DNA of 30,281 bases from a virus. How positions within the stretch are numbered: position 1 is the stretch's first letter; the number at the start of each line of letters is the position of its first letter. Positions 20,298 to 29,586 of this stretch are shown one piece after another. A program made the translations under genes and the position numbers. Location of the stretch: positions 1-30,281 of the IMG/VR virus record IMGVR_UViG_3300042890_000093; one strand, written 5' to 3'. The notes under the pieces are model-generated. The model saw only the letters and a program-made list of their open reading frames with translations, was not told the DNA's origin and did no database searches.

Positions 20298-21383
20298 ATG
20301 GGATTATTTGATCGACTCACTGCAGCCAAGCCGATTGATAACATCGTCGATGCGTCTTTGGCTCCGGTCAATTCACTGGATTCAATTGGTGCGCCATATT
20401 TCGGCGGCATCCAATCAGCATCTCGATCTGAGGCAATGGGCGTGCCGGTAATCGCACGCGCTCGCGGAATCATTTGCTCCACTGTAGCGTCATTGCCATT
20501 GGAGACAAAAAACAAATCCACAAGAGAGACAGTCTCATCAGCTCGCGTGATCAATCAGCCTGATCCACGAATCACGGGCGCAGAATTTTGGGCATGGATC
20601 GCTGAGGATTTGCTATTTCGTCCAGCGGCCTATGCAGTCGTGACACAGAGATATGCAGACACTGGACGCATTCAAGCAATGGAGCGTGTTGCACCTGAGC
20701 GTGTAGGCGTCTTTACAAATGCCAATGGCACACAAATCGAAAGCTACACAGTCGATGGAATTACAATCGCCCCTGAGCAGCTTGTGGTCTTTGGCAACAT
20801 GCAAGAAGGATTGCTTAATCGCGCAGGCCGTACAGTAAGAGCTGCACACGCTTTGGAGCGCGCCGCTTACGATTTCGCATTGAATCCTGCGCCACAAATG
20901 GTCGTGAAAACAAATGGCACAAACTTGCCGAAGGAGCGACTCCAGGCACTCAAAGAAACATTCTTGAATCGCACATCAAAGTCAGTCACAGTGCTCAATG
21001 CAGATGTATCGCTAGAGACTGTCGGATTTGATCCAAAGCAATTGCAGATGAACGAAGCGAGACAGTATTTGGCTTTGGAGCTTTGCAGAGCGATCGGATT
21101 ACCGGCATGGTTCGCATCAGCTGATCCATCGAGCACGACTTATTCCAACGCTGTAAATCAGAGGCGTGACCTCATCGATTTCTCGATTCGTCCGATCCTC
21201 ACAATCATTGAACAAAGGCTCTCACTTACGGATTTCACCCCAGCCTCAGAATATGTGCGTTTTGATTTGGACGATTTCTTGCGCGGCAATCCACTTGAAA
21301 GAGCGCAAGTGTACGAAATCCTGAATCGCATTGGCGCAATGACAATTGAAGAAATCAGAGAAGAAGAGGACATCATCGGATGA
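20298..21383 (+). CDS. Portal protein (HK97 family), phage B
   Basis: A 361-residue protein homologous to A's portal: EAMGVPVIARARGIICSTVA, VINQPDPRI, EGLLNRAGRTVRAAHALERA, and C-terminal FDLDDFLRGNPLERAQVYEI. The start MGLFDRL at 20298 is chosen over an in-frame ATG at 20268 because it aligns with A's MGLKDFF and the earlier one lies in the terminase stop region. Forms the dodecameric DNA gate. Overlaps the protease-capsid gene by four bases. Confidence 0.93.
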   Translation: MGLFDRLTAAKPIDNIVDASLAPVNSLDSIGAPYFGGIQSASRSEAMGVPVIARARGIICSTVASLPLETKNKSTRETVSSARVINQPDPRITGAEFWAWIAEDLLFRPAAYAVVTQRYADTGRIQAMERVAPERVGVFTNANGTQIESYTVDGITIAPEQLVVFGNMQEGLLNRAGRTVRAAHALERAAYDFALNPAPQMVVKTNGTNLPKERLQALKETFLNRTSKSVTVLNADVSLETVGFDPKQLQMNEARQYLALELCRAIGLPAWFASADPSSTTYSNAVNQRRDLIDFSIRPILTIIEQRLSLTDFTPASEYVRFDLDDFLRGNPLERAQVYEILNRIGAMTIEEIREEEDIIG

Positions 21384-22930
21384 AGCTAACAACACCAATC
21401 ACGATCACTGCAGCCGATTCAGAATCGCGCACGATCTCAGGCCGCATCGTTGCATTCGATGAGCCTGCAAACGCAAGCACAGGCAAAGTCGTATTTGCTA
21501 AAGGCTCAATTGATCCAGCTCCGGTATTTCTTAACCTAGAGCACGATCGCACACGCAGAATTGGCAAGAGCATGGAGATGTCAATGGATGGCGATAGCGC
21601 GATCAATGCGACATTCAAGATCAGCACCACACAAGCTGGCAATGATGCACTCATCGAAGCAATGGATGGTCTGCGCGATGGATTTAGCGTGGAGCTTGCC
21701 GTCGAGGATTATGTGCAGGAAAAGGGATACATGAAAGTCTTGAAGGCCGAGCTCACAGGAGTTGCGCTTGTCTCAGAGCCTGCAGTGCGATCAGCTCGCG
21801 TTGCAGAAGTCGCAGCGACAGAAGACGATGAAGATTCCGAATCCACACCGGATGAGGATGCAACACCAACACCAACAACAGAAGGAGACGAAGTGGAAAA
21901 CACCGTCACAGACGCGGCAGCCGTTACAGAGACGGTTGAAGCCGCACAGTCAGTCACAGCCGCCAGCACCACTGGCGTATTCACAGCAAAGCCACGCTTA
22001 GATTTCTCAGCTACAAAGCAGCTTGAGATGACAATCAAGGCAGCAATGGGATCTGAAGATGCACGCGCTTATGTACGCGCAGCAGCAGACACCACAGACA
22101 ATGCGGGCTTGGTGCCAACACGCCAGCTCACCACCGTGATCAACGGGCTTGCAAATGCAACACGCAGCAACATCGATGCAATCAGCCGTGGCACATTGCC
22201 TGACGCTGGCATGACATTCGAGATCCCAAAGATCACACAGCTCCCATCAGTAACCGAAGAAGCCGAAGGCGGCACAGTTGCAGATGTCGATCAAAACTCA
22301 GAATTTTTGAGTGTAACTGTGAAGAAGTACAGCGGATCTCAGACATTCTCCGTTGAGCTTTTCGATCGCTCTTCACCACTCTTTGTGGACGAGCTCATGA
22401 GAAATATGGCTGCACAGTACGCAAAGGTCACAGACACTGCAGTGAATGCAGCATTGATCTCAGGTGCATCAGCTGACGCAACAACAACCACAACATATCC
22501 AACAGCTGCCGAATTACTCGGAATCGTTGCTCGCGGCGCTGCATCAGTTTATTCAGGCACACAAGGATTTGCTCGCAATATCATCATGAACACATCCCAA
22601 TGGGCAAATGTCATGACACTGAATGATTCAGGCCGTCCAATCTACAATGCTGCACAGCCACAAAATGCTGGCGGCGCAGTGCGTCCAGATTCAATCCGCG
22701 GCAATGTCGCTGGTCTTGATCTTTATGTCACAGCCAACACAGCTGCAACAACAGACGCAGATGGATCAATCTTGATCGTCAATCCTGATGCATACACATG
22801 GTATGAGTCACCAACATTCCAGTTGCGCGCAGATGTAATTGCAACCGGACAAATCTCAATCATGATGTATGGCTATGGAGCCATCGCCACGAAAATTGGC
22901 TCAGGAGCGTTCAAGAATAACAAGGCGTAA
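21380..22930 (+). CDS. Prohead protease-major capsid protein fusion, phage B
   Basis: A 516-residue fusion like A's. The protease part has candidate catalytic His55 (LNLEHDRTRRIG) and Ser103 (LRDGFSVE). A long acidic linker rich in D, E, T and P follows (about 145-180). The capsid part has FSVELFDRSSPLFVDELMRN, an N-terminal PRLDFSATKQLEM region and ends MMYGYGAIATKIG. An internal AAGGAG-N5-GTG at codon 172 (21882-21895) could give a 345-residue capsid protein. The linker is the least conserved part, yet the ribosome site inside it is kept. Confidence 0.92.
   Translation: MKLTTPITITAADSESRTISGRIVAFDEPANASTGKVVFAKGSIDPAPVFLNLEHDRTRRIGKSMEMSMDGDSAINATFKISTTQAGNDALIEAMDGLRDGFSVELAVEDYVQEKGYMKVLKAELTGVALVSEPAVRSARVAEVAATEDDEDSESTPDEDATPTPTTEGDEVENTVTDAAAVTETVEAAQSVTAASTTGVFTAKPRLDFSATKQLEMTIKAAMGSEDARAYVRAAADTTDNAGLVPTRQLTTVINGLANATRSNIDAISRGTLPDAGMTFEIPKITQLPSVTEEAEGGTVADVDQNSEFLSVTVKKYSGSQTFSVELFDRSSPLFVDELMRNMAAQYAKVTDTAVNAALISGASADATTTTTYPTAAELLGIVARGAASVYSGTQGFARNIIMNTSQWANVMTLNDSGRPIYNAAQPQNAGGAVRPDSIRGNVAGLDLYVTANTAATTDADGSILIVNPDAYTWYESPTFQLRADVIATGQISIMMYGYGAIATKIGSGAFKNNKA
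21882..21895 (+). promoter_or_regulatory. Internal ribosome site and GTG start for free capsid protein, phage B
   Basis: AAGGAG (21882-21887), a 5-base spacer and in-frame GTG (21893-21895), in the linker between protease and capsid domains. Motif, spacing and resulting product length (345 residues) match A (346), although the surrounding linker has diverged. Confidence 0.6.
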
Positions 22931-22950
22931 TCGCCTGACTTAGACATCGG

Positions 22951-22970
22951 CCGCTTCGCTCCCGAGGCGG
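22951..22970 (+). terminator. Hairpin after the capsid gene, phage B
   Basis: CCGCTTCG (22951-22958) pairs with CGAGGCGG (22963-22970), eight pairs with one T-G, around CTCC. The apical GCTCCCGA is complementary to TCGGGAGC just before the tail chaperone ATG (24375-24382). No T run follows. It occupies the same post-capsid gap as A's hairpin with a different stem, which suggests the structure, not the sequence, is kept. Confidence 0.5.
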
Positions 22971-22994
22971 TCGAGCAGATGAAGGGATGGACTC

Positions 22995-23570
22995 ATGGCA
23001 GCAATAGTCACAGCGTCACAGCTGAGATCAATTCTTGGCGTGAGTTCATCCCTGTATTCTGATGCATATCTGGACGACATCATTGACACGGCCGAAGGCG
23101 TGATCCTGCCAATCCTTGTGCAGAACACCACAGCCATCATCGAATACAAGCTCGTCTCAAATGTTGCGTATTTCTACACACGGGAGCCACACACTTTTGC
23201 AGTAGGCCAATCGGTTGTCGTCACAAAGATGCCATCGCCATTTACTGCCACATTTACAGTCACAAAGGCTGAGGATCTATATTTCACGGCCGCACTAACA
23301 AATGCAGATGTCTCGATCCGTCAGATCATTCCGAACGGCACTGCAACCTTATCCGGCTATGGTGCGGCCACTTATTACATCGGCAATCCAAATGTCGAAA
23401 GCGCAATCCTTGCAGTAGCGGTTGAAGTATTCCAAAGCCGCACAGCTGCAGGCGGTCAGATCGAAGGCGTGGACTTTAGCCCAACGCCATTCAGAATGGG
23501 TCGGAGCTTGACCAATCGATGCATCGGGTTGCTTGGTGATTTGGTCGATACTCGATCGATGGTGAGCTGA
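22995..23570 (+). CDS. Head-tail connector (adaptor) protein, phage B
   Basis: A 191-residue homologue of A's 8487-9059: it starts MAAIVTASQLRSILGVSSSL, has the DDIIDTAEGVILPIL helix, a beta-rich insertion, and the conserved FQSRTAAGGQIEGVDFSP and PFRMGRSL stretch. It would bind beneath the portal. The next gene starts at its stop codon (TGATGG). A GAAGGGATGG ribosome-site-like stretch precedes the ATG. Confidence 0.75.
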   Translation: MAAIVTASQLRSILGVSSSLYSDAYLDDIIDTAEGVILPILVQNTTAIIEYKLVSNVAYFYTREPHTFAVGQSVVVTKMPSPFTATFTVTKAEDLYFTAALTNADVSIRQIIPNGTATLSGYGAATYYIGNPNVESAILAVAVEVFQSRTAAGGQIEGVDFSPTPFRMGRSLTNRCIGLLGDLVDTRSMVS

Positions 23571-23956
23571 TGGCCGCATCAACAATCGCTACAAGCGTCC
23601 GAGGCGCAATCAAAACAGCAATCGCAGGCGTCGCCGCTAACACCTATGACTCAGTTCCAGAATCTCCGATCGTGCCATTTGCTGCCGTCGTACCATCATC
23701 GCCATATCTTGAAGCCAATCTGATTGGCACATCAACGCGTGTCAAAGTCAATCTTGTCATCACTGTCGGCGTTGCAATGTACTCAAACGCCGCCGCGCTC
23801 GACAACATCGAGCAGCTAGTCATGAGCATTCTGGCGGTTATCCCGTCAGGTTACACAGTCGGCTCTGTGTCTAATCCAATGCCAGTTTCAATCGGAGCAT
23901 CCGACATTCTCGCTTGTGAGATTGAAATATCAACCCAATACACACAAACTAACTAG
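23570..23956 (+). CDS. Head-tail joining / tail terminator-like protein, phage B
   Basis: A 128-residue homologue of A's 9059-9448 with AAVVPSSPYLEANLIG, ALDNIEQLVMSILAVIPSGY and SIGASDILACEIEIST. Length differs by one residue from A. Position between adaptor and tail tube fits a neck or tail-terminator protein; which of the two is not settled by sequence. Confidence 0.6.
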   Translation: MAASTIATSVRGAIKTAIAGVAANTYDSVPESPIVPFAAVVPSSPYLEANLIGTSTRVKVNLVITVGVAMYSNAAALDNIEQLVMSILAVIPSGYTVGSVSNPMPVSIGASDILACEIEISTQYTQTN

Positions 23957-23964
23957 GAGTAATT

Positions 23965-24366
23965 ATGCCAACGACCGTCATCACCGGACGCGATCTAGTA
24001 TTGACGATCGCTACCGTAAATTACGACGCACAAGCAACATCAGTCACACTTACAAATGAGCACACCATCGAGACATATCAGACACTTGATGGCCGCGCAT
24101 ACAAAGCGATCGATGATTCATGGACACTTGATGTCGAAATGCTTGCAGACTGGGGCGTCGCCTCATCGCTCTGTGAGTCACTCTGGACAGCGTGCGAGAC
24201 TGCACCAAATACCGTTTTGGCAGTTTCACTAACAGCTACTACTGGCGCAGTATTCACATGCAATGTGTTGCCAGTATTCCCATCCGTCGGCGGTTCAGCA
24301 CCGGATGCCCAGACTGTGTCACTATCATTCCAAGTGGTCGGCACACCTGCCGAAAACTTCAGCTAA
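23965..24366 (+). CDS. Major tail tube protein, phage B
   Basis: A 133-residue beta-rich protein starting MPTTVITGRDLVLTI, with LADWGVASSLCESLWTACE and TGAVFTCNVLPVFPSVGG. Same length as A's tube protein and same motifs. AGGAG six bases before the ATG gives strong initiation, as expected for an abundant structural protein. Confidence 0.8.
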   Translation: MPTTVITGRDLVLTIATVNYDAQATSVTLTNEHTIETYQTLDGRAYKAIDDSWTLDVEMLADWGVASSLCESLWTACETAPNTVLAVSLTATTGAVFTCNVLPVFPSVGGSAPDAQTVSLSFQVVGTPAENFS

Positions 24367-24382
24367 AAAGGAGATCGGGAGC

Positions 24383-24661
24383 ATGAAAACAAAAATCACA
24401 ATTGAATACACATCGGGCGAGGTTGCCACTTATGTGGCAGCTCCGCCTGAGTGGTGCAAATGGGAAAACAAGACAGGCCACACCATCACACAAGCTGCAG
24501 ACAAAATTGGGATCTCTGATCTACTTTTCTTGGCATATCACGCCATGAAGCGTGAAGCAGCTGGCAAACCTGTCAAGCCTTATGAAGCATGGATCGAGAC
24601 AGTCTCGGACATCACGACTGAGGAGCCTGAAAACCCAAAAGCTACGCCGTCGGAAGCCTAA
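24383..24661 (+). CDS. Tail assembly chaperone, zero-frame product (gpG-like), phage B
   Basis: A 92-residue protein (same length as A's) with ATYVAAPPEWCKWE and AYHAMKREAAGKPVKPYEAW. The start MKTKITIEY matches A's MKKAITIKY; upstream in-frame codons run back through the tail tube gene and are rejected. The slippery C CCA AAA lies at 24634-24640. The ribosome region combines AAGGAG and TCGGGAGC, the latter complementary to the post-capsid hairpin loop. Confidence 0.8.
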   Translation: MKTKITIEYTSGEVATYVAAPPEWCKWENKTGHTITQAADKIGISDLLFLAYHAMKREAAGKPVKPYEAWIETVSDITTEEPENPKATPSEA

Positions 24662-24771
24662 ATCGCACAATCGTGGAACTGGCAATAGCCACGCAAATCC
24701 CGATGAGTGAATGGCAAACGGCGGAGCAGATATACACAGCGATCGAGATTCTGGAGAAACGGAATGGCTAA
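24634..24771 (+). CDS. Tail chaperone -1 frameshift extension (gpGT-like), phage B
   Basis: From the slippery heptamer the -1 frame encodes SYAVGSLNRT, then VELAIATQIPMSEWQTAEQI and YTAIEILEKRNG, ending at TAA 24769-24771. Zero-frame residues 1-86 plus 43 extension residues give 129, exactly A's fusion length. The extension domain is conserved between A and B despite lacking its own start codon, which supports frameshifting in vivo. Confidence 0.85.
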   Translation, partial: PKSYAVGSLNRTIVELAIATQIPMSEWQTAEQIYTAIEILEKRNG

Positions 24772-25294
24772 AACAGGCAAAGGCACGATGGCCATAACTG
24801 TCGAGCCTACTGAATTCCGAAATCTCATTAGATTGCTCGGATCATTGCCTGCCGAATCTCAGCAAGAGATCCGCGATCGAGCATTGCCACTGTCACAAAG
24901 ATTTGCCGGACAATTGCTTATGTTCGCACAAGCATCGAGGACGCCAGTAGCGGTCAAGGTTGCTGAATCATTGGTCGCCAAGCGAGATCGATTGATCCGC
25001 GTCGATGTCGGTGGTACAAAGAAAGTCGGTCGCAAATACGGCGGCGAAAAGCGCGCAGGCGGCAAAGTCGTCAAGCAAGGTCAAGCGGTTGCAGGCGCAT
25101 TGCTTTGGGGATCTGAATACGGATCGCATCGCGGCGTCGATCGTCGTGGTCGTGCCTACACTGACAGATTCAAGGCTCCATATAACAAAGCCGGATATTG
25201 GATCAATCCTGCAATGGATTATTATTTGCCCATAATTGCAAGAGAATATGCACAGATGGTGCAGGATGTAGTGAAGAAGGCAGGGATGGACTGA
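24764..25294 (+). CDS. Tail/neck protein between chaperone and tape measure, phage B
   Basis: A 176-residue protein starting MAKTGKGTMAI at an ATG inside the end of the chaperone extension frame. It is basic in the middle (KKVGRKYGGEKRAGGKVVK) and has LLWGSEYGSHRGVDRRG and GYWINPAMDYY. It aligns with A's 10249-10710 at W-G-x-E-[FY]-G-S and G-Y-[FW]-I-x-P. A gp10-like neck role is possible; location after the chaperone is unusual for that family. Confidence 0.55.
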   Translation: MAKTGKGTMAITVEPTEFRNLIRLLGSLPAESQQEIRDRALPLSQRFAGQLLMFAQASRTPVAVKVAESLVAKRDRLIRVDVGGTKKVGRKYGGEKRAGGKVVKQGQAVAGALLWGSEYGSHRGVDRRGRAYTDRFKAPYNKAGYWINPAMDYYLPIIAREYAQMVQDVVKKAGMD

Positions 25295-26754
25295 TGGCGA
25301 TTCCAAAGGTCAAAATAACTTTTGACGCCGATCTCGATGGCTTACGCAAAGGCGTCAATGGTGCATCCAATGAAGTACAAGGCTTTGGCGACAGGGTTGC
25401 AAAATTTGGCAAGATGGCAGGCGCGGCATTTGCTGCAGCTGGCGTCGCTGCCGCTGCCTACGCTGGCAAATTGCTGGTCGATGGCGTCAAGTCTGCAATC
25501 GCTGATGAAGCTGCACAGGCCAAGCTCGCAACCACTTTGGAGAATGTAACTGGCGCGACCAATGCTCAGATCGCAGCTGTCGAATCTCAAATCACCAAGA
25601 CATCCTTGCTGACTGGTCTGACTGATGATGAATTGCGTCCAAGCTTTGAGCGATTTGTGCGTGCTACAAAAGACGCAGATCAAGCTCTCAAATTGCAGGC
25701 CGTCGCCATCGATGTCGCCGCTGGATCTGGTAAGTCTCTCGAAGCTGTAACGAATGCAATGAGCAAAGCCGCCGAAGGCAATGCCGGATCACTGGCCAAG
25801 CTAGGCGTCGGACTTACTGCCGCGCAGCTCAAGACGATGTCAATGGAAGAAATCACGGCTCAACTTGCTGCCACATTTGGCGGTCAAGCATCCCAACAGG
25901 CTGACACATTCCAAGGCAAGATGCAGCGGCTCCAAGTCGCATTTGATGAAGGCAAAGAAAGCGTCGGATCTTTCGTACTTGATGCCATCACGCCGATGGT
26001 CTCAGGCTTTGTCAATTCAGTCATCCCAGCTGTGCAGAAATTGGCTGAGGAATTAGGGCCAAAGCTAACTCCAATCTTTGCAGCTTTGACTATTTACATT
26101 CGAGACACTGTAATCCCAACATTCAAGGCTATTTGGTCTTTCATTACTCAATTTCTTATCCCAGCCATAAGCAGTGTGCTCACACCAATCATCAATGGAC
26201 TACGATCAGCATTTGAAAAAGTCACAGCTAAGATTCAAGAAAATGAAGCCAATCTCAAGCCATTGAAAACTTTATTGGAGACAATTGCAAAAGTCATCCG
26301 TGATGTTGTCGCTCCAGTAATTGGCACGATTCTTGGCAACGCATTTGATGTGCTAGGCACAGCCATCAGCTTTGTGATTGGCCTATTTGCCAACCTTGTC
26401 AGCGTGGTCAATGGCGCATTCAATGCCATCAAAAACATCGTCAATTTTATTAAGAATAATCCAGTAACACAGGCAGTCGGCGGAGCAATTGACAATATCT
26501 TTGGCGGCGGTCGCGCCAATGGTGGCCCAGTCTCATCAGGCAAAAGCTATGTGGTCGGCGAGCGCGGCCCAGAATTATTCGTGCCAAATACATCAGGCAA
26601 GATCATTCCAAATGGCAGCTCAGCTGGCGGTTCAACAATAAATGTTACAGTCAATGGCGCGATCGATGCTGAAGGTACAGCTCGCACCATCGTCGATGTG
26701 CTCAATCGATCTTTCAGTCGCGGCACACTTGGATCGTTAAACTTTCAGTCATGA
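25294..26754 (+). CDS. Tape measure protein, phage B
   Basis: A 486-residue protein starting MAIPKVKITFDADLDG at an ATG overlapping the upstream stop. It has an Ala-rich hydrophobic segment (MAGAAFAAAGVAAAAYAGKL), SLEAVTNAMSKAAEGNAGSL, several hydrophobic helices in the second half, and YVVGERGPELFVPNTSGKI near the C terminus. It is 32 residues longer than A's, so the tail should be slightly longer if the family length rule holds. Confidence 0.9.
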   Translation: MAIPKVKITFDADLDGLRKGVNGASNEVQGFGDRVAKFGKMAGAAFAAAGVAAAAYAGKLLVDGVKSAIADEAAQAKLATTLENVTGATNAQIAAVESQITKTSLLTGLTDDELRPSFERFVRATKDADQALKLQAVAIDVAAGSGKSLEAVTNAMSKAAEGNAGSLAKLGVGLTAAQLKTMSMEEITAQLAATFGGQASQQADTFQGKMQRLQVAFDEGKESVGSFVLDAITPMVSGFVNSVIPAVQKLAEELGPKLTPIFAALTIYIRDTVIPTFKAIWSFITQFLIPAISSVLTPIINGLRSAFEKVTAKIQENEANLKPLKTLLETIAKVIRDVVAPVIGTILGNAFDVLGTAISFVIGLFANLVSVVNGAFNAIKNIVNFIKNNPVTQAVGGAIDNIFGGGRANGGPVSSGKSYVVGERGPELFVPNTSGKIIPNGSSAGGSTINVTVNGAIDAEGTARTIVDVLNRSFSRGTLGSLNFQS

Positions 26755-27992
26755 GTATTTGGACGCCTGATTGGACGCTGACTGTCGGTGGCGTCTCGTA
26801 TGCAAATTTGACTTTGGCTGATGTGACAATCACATCTGGTCGAACAGACATTTACAGCCAAGCCACTGCCGGATACGCAAGCTTTACCATCCTAAATTTT
26901 GATGACACGCCAGTCTCAATTGATGTAAATGCTCAAGTCAATATCAAGGTCAAGGATTCAGCTGGCGTTGATGTCAATCTATTTGGCGGCTATGTCACCG
27001 ATCTCGATCTTGAAGTCAAGTCATCCGGCACTGGCGGCCTTGTGCAGAATATGAGAATAATTGCTCTCGGTGCTCTCTCAAAGCTGCCAAAGTCGCTCAC
27101 CGAAGGCGTACTGGCAAAAGACTTTGACGGCGATCAAATTTACACAATCCTTTCGGCTTTGCTATTTGACTCATGGAATGAAGTGCCAGCCGCCGAAACT
27201 TGGGCTGGATACGATCCGACGATCACATGGGCAAATGCTGAGAATTCAGGGCTTGGCGAAATTGATCAGCCAGGTGATTATGAGCTGACAGCTCGATCAT
27301 CCGATGTCACTGATGTATATTCGCTGGTCGCAGCCTTGGCCAATTCTGGGCTCGGTTATTTGTATGAAGATAATCAAGGCCGGATTTGTTACGCCGACAG
27401 CACTCATCGCAACACTTATTTGACGACTTATGGATACACAAGCGTCTCAGGCAATACAGCACTGGCCAATGGAATCAAGACATCGCTGAAATCTGGAGAC
27501 ATCCGAAATGCCGTGACTCTTACATATAAAAACAGCCAGACAGTCTCAGCTCAGGATGATTCATCGATTGCGCTCTTTGGCTACCAAGCCCAGTCAATTT
27601 CCACCACTTTGGAGCATGGCGCGGATGCCACATCACAGGCCAATTTCTATCTCGACATTCGAGCATTTCCCGAAGCGCAATTTCGCTCGATTACTTTTCC
27701 GCTAGGCAATCCAGAGATTGACGACAGCGATCGAGATGCCTTGCTCAATGCATTCATGGGCTTACCAATTGACATCACCGACTTGCCTGCCAATATCGGC
27801 GACGGCCGCTTTCAAGGCTTTGTCGAAGGCTGGACATTTAGCGCGTCGTACAATGGACTGGCAATCACTCTGACTGTCTCGCCTACGGCTTACAGCTTGC
27901 AAGCCGTTCGATGGAATGGCGTGAGTGTTGCCGAGACTTGGAATTCCCTATCGAATACACTTACATGGAATCAAGCCACTGTGGTGGCATAA
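26751..27992 (+). CDS. Minor tail protein (tail-tip/baseplate hub type), phage B
   Basis: A 413-residue protein overlapping the tape measure stop by four bases. It begins MSIWTPDWTLTVGGVSY, with repeated beta segments, GDYELTARSSDVTDVYSLVA, GYLYEDNQGRICYA and a Trp-rich end (RWNGVSVAETWNSLSNTLTW). It corresponds to A's 12071-13222 (shared FEFAARSG/YELTARSS-type and GYIYE/GYLYE segments). Likely a tip component connecting the tube to fibres. Confidence 0.7.
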   Translation: MSIWTPDWTLTVGGVSYANLTLADVTITSGRTDIYSQATAGYASFTILNFDDTPVSIDVNAQVNIKVKDSAGVDVNLFGGYVTDLDLEVKSSGTGGLVQNMRIIALGALSKLPKSLTEGVLAKDFDGDQIYTILSALLFDSWNEVPAAETWAGYDPTITWANAENSGLGEIDQPGDYELTARSSDVTDVYSLVAALANSGLGYLYEDNQGRICYADSTHRNTYLTTYGYTSVSGNTALANGIKTSLKSGDIRNAVTLTYKNSQTVSAQDDSSIALFGYQAQSISTTLEHGADATSQANFYLDIRAFPEAQFRSITFPLGNPEIDDSDRDALLNAFMGLPIDITDLPANIGDGRFQGFVEGWTFSASYNGLAITLTVSPTAYSLQAVRWNGVSVAETWNSLSNTLTWNQATVVA

Positions 27993-28001
27993 GGAGAGAA
28001 A

Positions 28002-28841
28002 ATGGCGACGACAACCAATTTTGGCTGGGTAACACCGGACGACACTAGCCTTGTCAAAGATGGCGCAGCTGCCATCCGAACACTTGGCCAATCAATCGAT
28101 ACATCGATGATGGATCTCGAAGGTGGCACGACTGGTCAAGTCTTATCCAAAGCATCAAATGCTGACATGGATTTCACTTGGGTCACATCAGATGACGCTA
28201 ATGCAATCCAAAATGCAATCGTCGATGCAAAGGGTGATTTGATCACAGCCACAGGCGCAGACACACCGGCTCGATTGGCAGTCGGCAGCAATGATCAGGT
28301 ATTGATTGCCGATTCATCGACGGCGACTGGACTCAAATGGGGAACACCATCAAGCGGCGGATGGACTTCACTTGCAACTGGCAATCTGAGCGGCACTTCA
28401 ACCACAGTCAGCATCACAACCACAGGCTACAAAGAATTGGTCATTTTCCAGAAGGATACAGTCTGCACTAGCGATTATTATCACCAGTTAAGATTAAATG
28501 GCGACACTGGTTCTAATTATGTAATGATCGCGGCATATCAGACAAGCACGACCGCGATGACAACTAAAATTATCAATGATACAAGTTTTTATACCGAGGC
28601 CACATACGAAGCCACTGACCAAGATACTTTTGCATATTGGACTATTGCTGATCCAGCAAATACGACAACTAAAAAGATTGTCAATGGCTTCATCGCAGGC
28701 AAAGACAACAACAACACTTATAGAAGCATCGCGACCATCAATGGCCAATACTTTGGAACAACAGGGGCAATAACAAGTGTGACTTTTATTCCTGCTTCCA
28801 CTTATTCATCAGGCACCTACGAGATCTATGGAGTCAAATAA
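28002..28841 (+). CDS. Minor tail / receptor-binding protein, phage B
   Basis: A 279-residue protein. The N-terminal anchor (MATTTNFGWVTPDDTSLVKD and GAAAIRTLGQSIDTSMMDLE) matches A's protein at 13231. A GLKWGTPSSGGWTSLATGNL junction then leads to a C-terminal beta domain with no likeness to A's, ending in TYSSGTYEIYGVK. VDAKGDLITATGADTPARLA in the middle is a widespread fibre-linker motif. Conserved anchor plus unrelated tip indicates domain exchange of an adhesin. Confidence 0.7.
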   Translation: MATTTNFGWVTPDDTSLVKDGAAAIRTLGQSIDTSMMDLEGGTTGQVLSKASNADMDFTWVTSDDANAIQNAIVDAKGDLITATGADTPARLAVGSNDQVLIADSSTATGLKWGTPSSGGWTSLATGNLSGTSTTVSITTTGYKELVIFQKDTVCTSDYYHQLRLNGDTGSNYVMIAAYQTSTTAMTTKIINDTSFYTEATYEATDQDTFAYWTIADPANTTTKKIVNGFIAGKDNNNTYRSIATINGQYFGTTGAITSVTFIPASTYSSGTYEIYGVK

Positions 28842-29050
28842 TGAGCCGTCCAACTATTGCAATTCATAACGCCGACACTGGCGAGATTATTGAACGCGAA
28901 TTGAATGATGCTGAATTGGCGCAGCATGAAGCGGATCTTGCAGCTGCAGCCGTTCGCAAGGCTGACTTGGTTGCCAAAGAAAATGCCAAAGCTGCATTGC
29001 TCGATCGGTTAGGTATAACAGCTGACGAAGCGAAACTTTTGCTGCAATGA
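28841..29050 (+). CDS. Small tail-associated helical protein, phage B (69 aa)
   Basis: A 69-residue protein: TIAIHNADTGEIIERELNDA at the N terminus, then an Ala-rich helix and LLDRLGITADEAKLLLQ. The C-terminal helix matches A's 13785-14045. It sits between the receptor-binding-type gene and the endolysin with one- and four-base overlaps. Possibly a fibre assembly helper; unproven. Confidence 0.6.
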   Translation: MSRPTIAIHNADTGEIIERELNDAELAQHEADLAAAAVRKADLVAKENAKAALLDRLGITADEAKLLLQ

Positions 29051-29586
29051 GTTATCCAAAGGCTACAGCTGCACATGCCATTGAAATCGCCAAGGGCGAA
29101 ATCGGCTATGTAGAGACACCGGAGAACATCACCAAATACGGCGAATTTACAAAGGCCAACGGATTGCCATGGTGCGGATCTTTCTGCAATTGGGTATTGG
29201 CACAAGCTGGCGTCAAGGTTCACTCAGTCGTCAGCACAGCTGTCGGAGCTCATAAGTTCAAGGAGATTGGCCGATGGCATGAAGTGCCTGCAATCGGCGA
29301 TTTAGCATTTATGGACTTTCCACATGACGGCGTCGATCGCATCAGTCACATCGGCATCGTCGTCGCCATCGATGGCAAGACAGTGACCTGCATCGAAGGC
29401 AACACATCAGGCACAGGCGATCAGCGCAATGGCGGCATGGTCATGGTCAAGCAGCGCACAATCGGCAAAGAAGTCGTCGGCTTTGGTCGTCCAAAGTATG
29501 TGCCTTACAAGGGAGAATTTCCAAATGTTGAAGTCACTGAGCCAAAGAAAATTGCAAAGGTATTGAAGGGGAAGAAAAATGGCTGA
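29047..29586 (+). CDS. Endolysin, CHAP-domain hydrolase, phage B
   Basis: A 179-residue protein with CHAP-type catalytic residues: WCGSFCNWV (C43), RISHIGIVV (H101) and TCIEGNT (E117), giving a Cys-His-Glu site that would cleave peptidoglycan amide bonds. GDLAFMDF before the His motif is typical. The C-terminal 30 residues are Lys-rich (EPKKIAKVLKGKKNG) and could bind the wall; no signal peptide. It replaces A's M15 enzyme at the same locus. Overlaps the next gene by eight bases. Confidence 0.85.
   Translation: MSYPKATAAHAIEIAKGEIGYVETPENITKYGEFTKANGLPWCGSFCNWVLAQAGVKVHSVVSTAVGAHKFKEIGRWHEVPAIGDLAFMDFPHDGVDRISHIGIVVAIDGKTVTCIEGNTSGTGDQRNGGMVMVKQRTIGKEVVGFGRPKYVPYKGEFPNVEVTEPKKIAKVLKGKKNG

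Noticed and set aside
25198-25293. Earlier start for the B tape measure
   Set aside because: The extra codons overlap the previous gene. The ATG at 25294 overlaps the previous stop as other genes do.
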